From assembly GCA_036897445.1 (NCBI GenBank), contig JAYMTL010000079.1, positions 1 to 64,000 of the forward strand: a stretch of DNA of 64,000 nt, read 5' to 3'. The DNA comes from Pelargonium tetragonum. Lineage: Eukaryota; Streptophyta; Magnoliopsida; Geraniales; Geraniaceae. Every line of letters starts with the position of its first letter. The stretch's first letter is position 1. The position numbers and the translations under genes were made by a program. Of the stretch, positions 38,101 to 48,339 are shown piece after piece. Below the pieces are notes generated by a model. That model saw only the letters and a list, made by a program, of their open reading frames with translations. It had not been told where the DNA came from and did not search any database.

Positions 38101-40234
38101 TAAATATACACGTCAAATTTCAGGGTCACTTGATATAGAGCTTGCTTTTGAAGAAGGGGTGCTTGTACCTGAAGGGAACCCCATAAAAGACAAATGAACA
38201 GGGGCAGTGAATCCTTTATGGAAGTTTTTTCTTTTTCGGAAATACGGGAATTCGAGGGTTCTATTCTAATAGAGCTTTTGTCTTAATATGAAACTTAAGT
38301 AGAAATTGCATGAAAATAACTGGGGCAAGACTTTTTTGACTATATACTAAAATAAGGTCCACTTTTTAAGGGTTGGGAAATAAATATGGAAAGGCATCCT
38401 TTAGAAAGAAATGGGGACAACTCCCGTGGATTCCTGACCTAGACACAAATGAAATGTGCTTACATAACATAAAATGAAATTTCTCTTTCTCCGGAATGCT
38501 TCTCTTTTTTGATAAAACTATAAGAGTCTCCCTGGTGCGCTTTGAAAAGACATATCAAAAGGAGCTAAATATTTACCCTTTTAGAGCTAGAGTGGAGTTT
38601 TTTTGCTGATTAAGGACTGAGGCCCTTCCAATCCAAAAGTAATTAAAGAGAGTTTATGCGCAAATTTTAGATAGAATCTGGATCCTTTTTCTTATATGCC
38701 GTTGGTCTTTCTATTATCTATTTCTATTAATGGATTACTCCAAGGAAAGAGGAACCCTTGAATTAGACCTTCTCCAAGCAGCTCCCTAATTAGATAGGCG
38801 CAAAACTTTTCATTTAATCTAGCTAATCCCTACTCAATTATGTCAAAAGGATCCTTAGAGCACTCTGGGTTGGATTCTGCTTACTGCAGAGCACCCTTCA
38901 TTAATGAGAAATCCTGTATAAGAGACTCTAAAGTCAATTTGACAAGTTATAAGACTACAAAACCTTACTTTTATTACTTTGACTTTACGAAGAACTTATT
39001 TCTTTAGTCTTTTTTTAATCCTTATTTTTGGAACAGAGCAAGTCAAAGAAAAAAGGGGGTATCCTATATTATACATGATAAAGTTCCCTTTCTTTTTAGT
39101 CAAAGGACCTAAATAAAAACCCCTTATTCATGTCATGGTAGAACCCTATGCTATGCATTCCCCATATTAATTAGATAGGGATTTTCATTCTTGTTATAGA
39201 CCCCTATATGTGTGTTCGGCTCTATACTTTTAGGATTATACACTTTAGAATAGACTTTAGGTTCCCTATAACCTTTAATACCCCTTTTTTAACTCTACTA
39301 TAATATTGTATTAGGGAGTTCCTTACAATATACCTCTGAACCTCTGCATGGTAGCCTTATTTAGCGAACTCTCTTGACAAATTAGTGGGCTTTGAAGTCT
39401 ATATTAAATCCCTAAAAAGTGGAATTTCCTATCGAAGGATTTTATACATAAAGTCCAGTTTTTCTATTCTTTCTTTTCATTTTATTAGGTAAATAAGTAG
39501 GATTACTTCCGAGATATGACATACTTGCCCATAGAATCTCTTTAGCGTATAGAGCTTCCTTTTTGGGGCTATCGGTTCTACAGAACTTCTTCTCAAATCT
39601 TTTTAGCTGCTAAGTGTAAGTTAAAAAACCCTTAAGATTCTAATGTTGGAATCCTCCTGTGTCAGTAACAACTCACTAACAAGATAAATCTTGCCTTAAT
39701 AACAAAAGAACTGCATTACTAAAATAAAAAAAGACCTATTTTAACTTATCCATACTCTACGTACATATAATCCATATAAGGTCTTAAAAACTCTCTATAA
39801 AAAATAAATAGATTTACTATTACTTACTTAAGCTCCCATTAACTTACCCTAATTCCATCCATAGGTGCAGTAAGCCTCTTCTCTTCCTTCTATATTCCTA
39901 ATACCTCTTTTCAGGAGTCCTTTATTCGTGTGTAAGTCGACGTTTTATTGATTTATTTAACAAGTTTACATTACTTAATCAAGTACACATTTGAATAAAA
40001 GCCTCTAATCTAAAATTCTTTTAGTTCCCCCGGGAAAACCCGTTCAAAGCTTCGGTAATTCATAACATCAAAATATCCCAAAAATGTTTGTTATAGTTGA
40101 CTTCCAGAGGGCTTCCTAGGATACATTTTCAAAGTCTTGTATGAGAACTTTTCAGAGATGTATATTTTCTAAGTTTAATAAGGAGCCCTTGATAGCAACC
40201 GTAGTTCTCTAGTGAGTCGCCCAAGTCGAGACTC

Positions 40235-40290
40235 TGATTATCCGTTAGAGCACCTCACTTGAGACCGGAAAGACATGAGTTCAAGTCCAA
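40235..40290 (+). pseudogene. tRNA-like stretch, possible trnD-type relic
   Basis: The segment has a D-arm-like GTTAGAGCACC, a middle part that could form an imperfect anticodon arm, and a T-loop-like GAGTTCAAGTCC. The order and spacing fit the 3' two thirds of a tRNA and are nearest to tRNA-Asp types among those I recall. No acceptor pairing is visible. It lies about 140 bases upstream of the trnQ-like copy at 40429, the only place in the window where two tRNA-like pieces are close together. Confidence 0.35.
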
Positions 40291-40428
40291 AATAATATAG
40301 AGTTTTTTGAATAAGTTTGATTGGAAAACCGGGGTAACTAAAAAGGTTAGGAATGAATTAGCTTAAGTAGAAAGAGTCTTGATTCTTCTTCTAAAAGTCT
40401 AAAAGACTGGTATTCAGTGTTCTTTTTT

Positions 40429-40499
40429 TGGAGTATAGCCAAGTGGTAAAGCACCGATTCATGGAATCGGCATGCAAAGGTTCGAACCCTTTGACTCCC
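40429..40499 (+). tRNA. trnQ-like tRNA with altered anticodon (ATG)
   Basis: This 71-base stretch folds as a good cloverleaf. The acceptor TGGAGTA pairs with GACTCCC at five of seven positions. The D arm includes AAGTGGTAAAGC. The anticodon stem CCGAT/ATCGG is perfect, and the T arm AAAGG-TTCGAAC-CCTTT is perfect. Overall it matches plant mitochondrial tRNA-Gln(UUG). The anticodon stem differs from the usual trnQ by a paired change (G-C to A-T) that keeps pairing, which suggests past selection. The loop is TCATGGA, so positions 34-36 read ATG, formally a histidine anticodon, and base 33 is C rather than T. C-to-U editing of plant mitochondrial tRNAs is known and could restore U33, but would not restore a glutamine anticodon. 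It could be a repurposed tRNA or a young pseudogene. Confidence 0.7.
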
Positions 40500-41849
40500 T
40501 GATAGTAACGAGTCTATTAATTAGAATGAAAGGGTTTCTCTGTTTATCTATAAAAGTTTAAGAATAAGGAAACTTTTAAGTTTTATGGGAGTCTACTAGG
40601 ATTCTTAAATGATTCTATAGCTATAGTAGAAGGAGCTCCTAGACCTAAGTGAAGTAGGGGTCTCCTTTTTGTTTTAAGTGAATCAATTTGGGAGAATAGA
40701 AAGTCTTATCTGGACAGAGTGATTTTACTAAATTCTTGAAACTTGAAAGGGGATTTGACAGCTATCCAAGTTTTTATTCTTGAATTTAGATTCGGTTTAT
40801 AGCAGGTAGGAGGTGTAAGTATAGTAGCTTAAAGGAACCCGAGTAAGTTAGGAAATTTACAGTGTATAAAAGAACTTTGTTTCCGGGTTTCAGATACCGG
40901 ATAATCAAAAAGGAAAGTAAAGAGTAAGAAGCTCTGAGGAAAGTTCTAGTTAGGGAATTTCTGGTTGCAACAAAAAAATCAGTCTAGTTTAGAAAAGAGG
41001 GCGGGAAAGGTCACTTTTGGGGTAGCCCATAAAGGGTGTTGGATCTTAAGAAGCAAGCTCGGCAGGGCTAAGAAGAGTAAGAAGTTTTTTTTGTAAGTCA
41101 GTTTCGGAAAGCGATTCAATAAAGGTCTCGTGAGTTTCTTTTTATCTATTTGCCCTAGTTCCAAAAGTCTAGATTTACTAGTTTTCAAGTTAATAGAGTT
41201 GCGGGATAGTCGGGTAGAATTTCTCATCAGCAGGACTCGCTCTAAAATAAAAAGGGGTTTTTAAATAAGTTGCAAAGGCTTTTTCATTATAGGAGAATCG
41301 AGACTTCAACTGCAGACAAAAGGAAGGGTATGCTGACATTATAGATAGAAAACCCAGGTTGAATCAAAATGATTTTTTTAGGAGTAAAGTCTTTCATTAA
41401 AGAAAAGTAGAATCTTGTATTGTGCTAACCTTTCAGGAGATTCAGTCTTATTAGCGTTTTCAAGGACCTTTTTGAATTCAGAAAGCGGGTTTTGGGGAAT
41501 TCAGTTTCCGTAAAGAAGAAGATAGGGTGAAAGTCTGCTTTTTTACAATGAAGTGAATAAAAAAAAGGTTTAGAAATTCAATTATCAAAGGGAGAGTGCT
41601 GAAGAAAAGGGATCCCTAAGAGACTGGTACTACTGACTCCAAAAAGTACCTTTAGTCCAGAAAGAGAGTCCTATTAGTGAGAAAGCAGGATACAAATGTA
41701 AGCAAACCTAGGGAGTGGGGGCTCTAATCAGGTCTAACTAGGAAGGGAGGGGTTCAAAGAGACCTTAGAAAATAGAGGTAAAGAGTGAATAGGTAAGAAC
41801 CTGGTTAATAGGGTATCTAAGAGAGAAAAGGCATGCTAGAAAAAAAACA

Positions 41850-41915
41850 TTGGCGTTGATCGGTCTTCCTGTTTTTTTAGCTTTGACAGGGGAAAGTACT
41901 GGATTCAAGTCAAGA
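41850..41915 (+). repeat. module B copy 5
   Basis: The core GTTTTTTTAGCTTTGACAGG is close to the other B copies and is preceded by CATTGGCGTTGATCGG in the place of the GCATTG and GAATC boxes. Module D follows about 1 kb downstream, matching the arrangement at 19.7-20.9 kb. Confidence 0.55.
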
Positions 41916-42129
41916 GGCTTGCAGATAGAGAAAGGGGTCTAGTTACCGTTAAGAGGGGGGTATTTTCAAACTCACTTCATTAAAAAGTAGCTAGCTATCT
42001 GGCGATACCTCGTCTGTTTAGTTATTTTATACTATTAGACTATCAAGGGGAGGGCTTTCTAGAGGAGTTGAGCTTGCACAGTCTTCCCGGGTATCTACCT
42101 CAAACTCATTTGAGTAGGAAGTCCTAGTT

Positions 42130-42145
42130 TAAGGGCTTTCGCACC
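42130..42145 (+). repeat. dispersed exact 16-mer, copy 3
   Basis: Same 16 bases as at 10576 and 35141, with TTT before and TT after as in copy 1. Confidence 0.85.
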
Positions 42146-42864
42146 TTGGTTTTTTGTACTCTGTCTTTTAGTATGATGTTTTCTTAGGCTTAGTAGGCAA
42201 AGCAGAGCTATACCTAGACTTTGATTTTCAGGGAAGTGGCAACTAGGGATTATTTGAAAGAGTCCGTGGGATTGTCAATTCTGATAAGGAGATAGATTTT
42301 GACTGTCTGATCTAGGAGTGTGATTTGACCTTTAGGAGTTCTTAGAGTGTTTTTTCCAAAAAACAAGGTTGTACTAAAAGAGAGTCCAGGGAGAAAGCGT
42401 ACCGGTATAGCTCTCAGTCTCAAGGGGATTCGGGTTATAAGAAGAATTTTGTGGTATAATGGTATAATAAGAGCAGGTGGGATTGACTCTAATTCGAACA
42501 GGGGGCCGCCTTGCTAAGTCTATAAACAAGAGATAAACAGCATTCTAGAGTTCAGCATTGTGCTCTTTCCTATAAATTCCTATTGATTAGCCCTTAAGTC
42601 TTGGAAATGCTTGCTCTTTATAATAGAAGGAGAGAGCTTGTGCTTTTTCTATCTAACTAAGGGAGGTTCCTTAATAGAACGAGATCTAGATCTAATGGAA
42701 AAAGAAGTGACTTGGTAAGCTAGCCCTTTTTAGATTGAGATCATAGAATTTTCTTTTTATAGAATAAGGAATGGGTCTAATGAAAGGCTTGTCAGTAAGC
42801 CAGGGATGAAAGATAACAAGGGAAGTTTGATAGGATTTGAACCCTTGTGAGGTACTAGAGTGTC

Positions 42865-42955
42865 GAAGTTTTGTACTAATACTAAAAGGAGGTGGTGATG
42901 CAGAGTTCCTGTGTAGCTTTAAGGAAAGAAGGGGTTTTTTATTCTAGTTTTCCAA
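42865..42955 (+). repeat. module D copy 2
   Basis: Partner of 20843-20935, nearly 90% alike over the best 60 bases by eye count. This is the least diverged long repeat I found and shows that some of the duplication is relatively young. Confidence 0.85.
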
Positions 42956-44117
42956 GTAGTCAAGTAGTGGTAGAGTCGCAAGGAATTGTAAAGTAAAGGA
43001 GTTTCTATTTACTATAAAAGAAGCCTTATTTAGAAACTCAGGTAGAAAGAATAGAGGGTTGCAAATAGTAGAGTAAAAAACTTAAGGGTAAGCCCTTATG
43101 TAAAAACAAAGAAAACCTATCTCTGTAAATACTAGAACGAGTCAAAATTTGCCTAGAATTTAAGGAGTGCCAGAAAAAAGCACTAGACCTTGCAATTTAA
43201 TGGAAAAAGAACCTGGGTTACCCCTTCTATTTTTGCCTTTTTAAAGGACCTCCACTTGCACTTGCTTGTATATTAACTCGTAAAAAGTTAAGTATAATAT
43301 ATAAAAAAATCAAAACTCCCTAAGGGGAAAAAGGTTCTTTGACTTACTTACTTAACGAAGATCATCATCCTTATTATCAAGTTTCTCCTTACATTAGGTA
43401 ATTAATATTACGGGCAACTAACTAGCAAAAAAGAGCTCCTATTGCCTACGATTCAGGACCCCCTTAAATTCAATTTAACTGGGAATTGCGTATGCATCTC
43501 TTAAGAACGAGTTTTTGCTTTTTGAATAAATTAGACCAGAGCACTTGCCAGACGAGGGAGGCCCCCTAGTTAGAAATTTGGGGATAAAACTGCTATTTAG
43601 ACTGCCTTTTACGATAACCTTTTTGAGTAAGAAAGTCCCCTTAATGTGATGTGAAGATTGAAAATGTTACAGCAAAGGATTGAGGTTTGCAGTTTCTATA
43701 AAACGAAGGGTAGTGAAGGTCTCTCCTAAATTTTAAAAAAATTTAGTGGAATTCCTTAAAGAAGTCTACCTTTTTTGCAGTCTCGAGTAACAAAGAATTA
43801 CTCTTGTCAGTAGTTTTTTCTGTTTTCGTTAACGAGCTTGAGTTCAAGATATAAAAATCACGATAGAGCCGTAGTGAGAGTAGAGTCTTAGTTTGAATAG
43901 AATACCCAGACAAGATTCAGTATTTTCAAGTTAACACAAGTTTTAATAATTCTTAATACGGGGAGACTCCTGATTTTACTTTATATGAAGTATTATCCGT
44001 AAGGCAGAGCTTTTATATTAAAGAATTTTTTATGTCTATTAAGGTACGTGATGAGACATTTCACAGAGAGTCCTACTAGTGAGTTTTTCTTTTTTTAGTA
44101 TGTATAGGTTTCTTGTA

Positions 44118-44170
44118 TAAGTATAAGCAAGCTTACCTCAATGTCTTATGGAGCTTATCAATAAAGGAGG
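44118..44170 (+). repeat. module E copy 6, head only
   Basis: The head (GTATAAGCAAGCTTACCTCA then TGTCTTATGGAGCTTATCA) is the best preserved in the window. The end of the module is replaced by module G sequence, giving a junction useful for working out how the modules recombined. Confidence 0.6.
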
Positions 44171-44350
44171 GGAATAGAGGAAACGTAAGTAATAGAAGCT
44201 ATACACCTAAACCTAAGATGGCTTATAGGCTAGAGTAGGGGAAGCGGTAATAGGGTTACTTATAACGTATAGTAGTTTGTATTCCTATATGAGTTAGTTA
44301 TGTAATTAGGTATTAGTCAGTATATGTGCTATAAGGTTAGTGTCTTATTG
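44165..44350 (+). repeat. module G copy 4
   Basis: It contains GTAAGTAATAGAAGCTATAC and GAGTAGGGGAAGCGGTAATA, matching copy 2, and a tail with TAGTTTGTATTCC then GAGTTAGTTATG. Here an E head lies immediately upstream instead of downstream, so the module order is rearranged. Confidence 0.45.
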
Positions 44351-44594
44351 TATTGTTAAGGGGGAAGGCTTCATATTACCTGACCAAGATTCTCTCTTCT
44401 AAAAATCTAAAGCTAAAGTAGGATAAAAACTCTATTCTTTCTTTAGACTTTGGTTTTCTATTTCTAGTTTTGCTTATGAATATTAGAATTTTACTTTTTT
44501 CTCAAAGAAAGATTGACTCTAATCTAATTTGGTTGAATAGGAAAAAAAACACACCACAACCTTAAACGAGACCCCAAGGGCATAAAAACGAGAT

Positions 44595-44685
44595 TCTAGA
44601 CAGCGATGCGGTACTGTTCTATTCAGTTCCTAAATGTTTTCTTTCTTAGATTTTACAGGAAAAGCCTCTTTTATTGAAAGAGTTG
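44595..44685 (+). repeat. module B copy 6
   Basis: The lead-in GATTCTAGACAGCGATGCGG matches the copy at 60730 (CTCTAGATAGCAATGCGG). The rest is more diverged, with TACTGTTCTATTCAG and TTCTTAGATTTTACAGG in the box positions. A diverged partial match also occurs near 7060. Confidence 0.55.
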
Positions 44686-44734
44686 CCCTTTAGTTTGAGT
44701 TAGGTTTCCAATTCTAGGGTAGGAGTTTTCTACC

Positions 44735-44860
44735 AGGATATAGATTTACTAATTTTAGGAGAGTTCGGCAGTAGGGGGTCTCTTTAAAAGTACTGAATAA
44801 AGGGTCAAGCTCCGATGCGATGTATAAAAGGATACAACGCGGTAAATAGATCGAATAGAT
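44735..44860 (+). repeat. module C copy 2
   Basis: Partner of 20205-20345. It lies 160 bases after a B copy, whereas the first C copy lies about 570 bases after B, so the spacing between modules is not fixed. Confidence 0.55.
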
Positions 44861-45959
44861 AATCGGGTTAGTTAGCTGGTACCTCAACTATAAAGAAAGA
44901 TTTGATATTCTAGATAGTAATAGGGTAATTGCGAACTACCACGTAAATAAATGACATTATTATAGATAGAAGCCCCGGATTGTTTTTTTAGAAAGAAAGG
45001 TTCCTTTTTTTCGGTAGAGAATTTAACAAAGTACTAAGAATTTCTGGATACACTGCAAGTTTTTTACGATCAATTCATTATACACTATTACCGCCTCGGG
45101 GTATTGCATAGTAGGCTAGAAAGAAGTAGGTAGAGAGACTCTGGGAGCTCGTTGAAATTTTGTTGATGAAGTTTGGATAGGGATTGTCGCGAGATCCTTT
45201 ATTTATATAAAGGCATGTCCAGGATAGCCCATTAAAACCCGTAAATAGATGTAAAGATCGGCCAAGATTCCCTTTCAAGTTTTAAGAGCCATTTTGCAGT
45301 GGGGTTTTCTTAATCTGTCAAATTTTCTTCCTTTTACCCCTTTTGTATTTCGTAGATAAATCTAAAATAATTTTAGTAGTTTCAGTCTAATTTTAAAGGG
45401 GTTTCTTAAATTAATTCAAAAAACCTAGCAAGAAGAAATAGAAGCAGGATACAACAAAAAGACAAAGATATTAAGGTAAGGAGTCCTCGAACTGTTTATA
45501 GGTGTCGGATAGCTGCTAAAGGCTTCTCCAAAATTACCCTAGTGTAATAGATTGAAATAGGAAAAACTCTAAGAGACTTTACCAAAAGCGGGGATTTTCC
45601 TTGCTTCTTTATTTTAGGCGGGTTCCTGTTGAGAGCCAAAGATATCGATTATATAGATCCTATAAAAAAGTCAGTTCTATAGGGGGTCCCGGAAAGATAG
45701 CTTATTAAGAGCCCGAAAAAGATAAAGTCATTTTGATCTATATAATAAATAAGGATAAAGAATAGCGCAATTTCGTGTCCTTATTATTATATTCAAAGTC
45801 CGGCTAGAGAGTGTATCATGAAGAGTAAGATAATACAGGCTGCATAAGACAAGAGGAGTATCCCCTAGCCAATAAAAACAAATACACTAAGAAAATAGAC
45901 TAACTAAGACAAGACTATCCATTACTAGTGCGTATATAGACTATCTTTCTTACATGACT

Positions 45960-46030
45960 AATCATAACTACAAAATAATAGCTACAATAAGAATAGGCAA
46001 TACAATAGAAGACAGTAACTATGGGCTAAT
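45960..46030 (-). repeat. module F fragment, minus strand
   Basis: On the minus strand GCCTATTCTTATTGTAGC resembles CCTGTTCTTATTGTACTAG in F copy 2. Other minus-strand F-like stretches, recognised by TCTAGCTC and AGCTACAA words, lie near 13330-13460, 26010-26130, 47300-47530 and 48030-48330. These are too diverged to delimit. Confidence 0.35.
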
Positions 46031-47984
46031 ACAAGAAAGGTCTAACTACTCCTAATCAAATTCAAAGTAAAAAGAAGAGTCTAGCCACACCAGCTACGGG
46101 TATAGTTAGTATAGCTCATTAGAAGAAGAAAACTACTAAAAAAAACAAGTAAAATACAGATGAAGCCCATTAAGTAGTCTGGTAGGCCAGAATACGTTGT
46201 AGGTGCGTACTAGGAACTTGATATCAATTCTACAGTTCAAATAGGTTTTTCATTCATATAGGGTTAAGATTTTTCTGGAAGCGGGTTCTATATACAAAAA
46301 AGGGTTTCAGGGTTTTGACGCACTCAAATTTGAACATGTTAAAAGACCCGGCACCTTCTTCCTCTAACGACAAGAGTTTCTACCTTATCCTATATCAGCA
46401 ATTGGCTGAGTTTAGTTAATGTAAGAACTCCCTCTCCTAACCCTACCCTAATCACGACACTTATCCACAAAGAAGCTTTAGTTTATAAATCCAGAGTTTG
46501 AAATAAAGAGATTTTTTAGGGATTTTTTATAAAGTTAACTACTAAATTCCTTTATGGAATAATTTAGAGTTTCCTTTTTTTAACACTTCAAGAGTCTATA
46601 GTTAAGCTGGGGTTGGGTAAAGTAAGACCTTTCGAATTGATATAGCAGTCAGGGAAATGAAAGTACTCCGGTAAACTCATGCTAATAAAAAAAGAAAAAC
46701 TAGGTTAGCCTTGTTCTTGTATTCAAGACTAGAAAAGGGCTCTATTTGATCTCCTTACTTGAATTTTTTTGATATATTGTATTGCACCTAACAGGGGCTT
46801 CAACTCTCAACTAGAGTTTTTTAAGGAAGCCCTCTTTTATCCAATCGGATACGCCGCTCTATTCTAGGGGATGTGTAAGAAAGGAAGATTTTGAGTATAT
46901 CCATTTAATAAAGTAAAGGGGCACTCGGCCTTTTTGCCCCTTACCTTGCGGGGTTCTTTTATATCATATAAGGATTAGAGCCAACCATTTTAAATAGAGT
47001 TCAATACGCGCTTTCCTAGACAAAAAGAGCTTAACAAATTCTTAAGCTTTTATGTTTCAGACCGGAGATCCCGATTTTCATCTTATGGAATTTGGAAGAA
47101 ATTGCTGACTTAATACTAGGGAATTCTCTACAAAAGAGCTGCCCTTAGACTTTTTGTTATTACTCTATTCGTAATTATAGAGTATACCGATAAACCCCCG
47201 ATTTCAGTCTAGAAGACTTTGAAAGTTTTATAGTTCTTTTCGTAGGAACTCCAGGAGAAGTATACCCGACCTTTTAGTTAATACCTTATCTCCTAGTTAT
47301 AGGTATAGATGTGGGCCTTCCTCCTTCTGCCTCTGCCCCTACTGTTACTGCTCAGTCTACTACAGAGTCTAGGCCTAGCTCAAATCAAAAAAGTCAGTCT
47401 AGGAAATAAGAATAAGAAAACACATAATAAAGGAAGAATAGGGGTCTAGCTCTCGAACAAGGGATGCAGAATCTAACTCAAACAAAAGAAAGACAAGGAA
47501 TCTAGCTCAATGAAAGGAAATTTTAATTTAGTAAATTTAGCGTCGACTTGAACCCGCGGACTTGAGTCTCGGAAGGTTTTGATTGAACATTTATGGAAAC
47601 TCTATCTCCAGGCTTACGAAATTCTAGTATGCAACTTTAATTCACAATGTCTTTATATAAGTGATTTTGTGTTAACTTTTGGGAGGGGTTTCTTAAAATT
47701 TTTCTTTCTGTATAGGGTGAATCCTACATTTCAGGAACTCAGATACTTGTTAGCTAGAAAGGGTCTTAGGGCTTTTCTAGTAAGTGAACTCTGACAAGCC
47801 TAAAACTCTCTCCTCTTGAAGTACTGAATTTGAGACCTCTTTTTTGATTTGAGAAAAAATGTAGGACGACTTTAATATGCAAAAGTTCTTACGTTTTCTA
47901 TATAAACTTTACAAACGGCACGGAATTCTAGAATTGACTCTTGGCTGGCTCGCTACTACTATGAATACAAAAAAACCCCTAAAC

Positions 47985-48050
47985 TATAGTTGACTCGATA
48001 ACAGAGACACTATCTCTATTGATAAAGGCATAAGACAAAGAAGAGGATGA
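47985..48050 (-). repeat. module E copy 7, minus strand
   Basis: On the minus strand: TGTCTTATGCCTTTATCAAT, then AGAGATAGTG, then TTATCGAGTCAAC. The end is identical to E copy 1 over 13 bases. The copy appears shortened in the middle. Confidence 0.5.
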
Positions 48051-48339
48051 TCCTTCCTCTATATAAACTAAAACAAGATTAGATCTATTCTCTTACTTTA
48101 CTATCTATTACTTACTCTGAGAAACCTGTTAGACTATCTACTAGCCTTACTCACGTAATAGGTATAGCTCATACTCCTACTTCTGTTCCCCCTACATCTA
48201 TTTTGCTTGGTCCTACTCGTCTCATACCCATATTCCATAAAAAGTGAAAAAGTATAAAGAGCGTGTTAAAGATACAGAATCTAACAACTCAAACAAAGGA
48301 ACACTATGATCCAGAATACAGAATCCGTGACAGGAAAGT

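Larger units (their letters stand above)
33687..40234. other. unassigned DNA between tRNA relics
   Basis: Only the partial B/16-mer site near 35.1 kb and a GGAGCC-type palindrome at 40181-40190 were noted. No rRNA, protein exon or intron core was recognised on either strand. Confidence 0.5.

Noticed and set aside
42835-42860. Minus-strand T-arm-like GGGTTCAAATCCTATC
   Set aside because: The rest of a tRNA is absent on that strand, and the neighbouring sequence belongs to module D.
47540-47565. Minus-strand GCGGGTTCAAGTC, recalling trnH-type T arms
   Set aside because: T-stem pairing fails at several positions and no anticodon arm follows.
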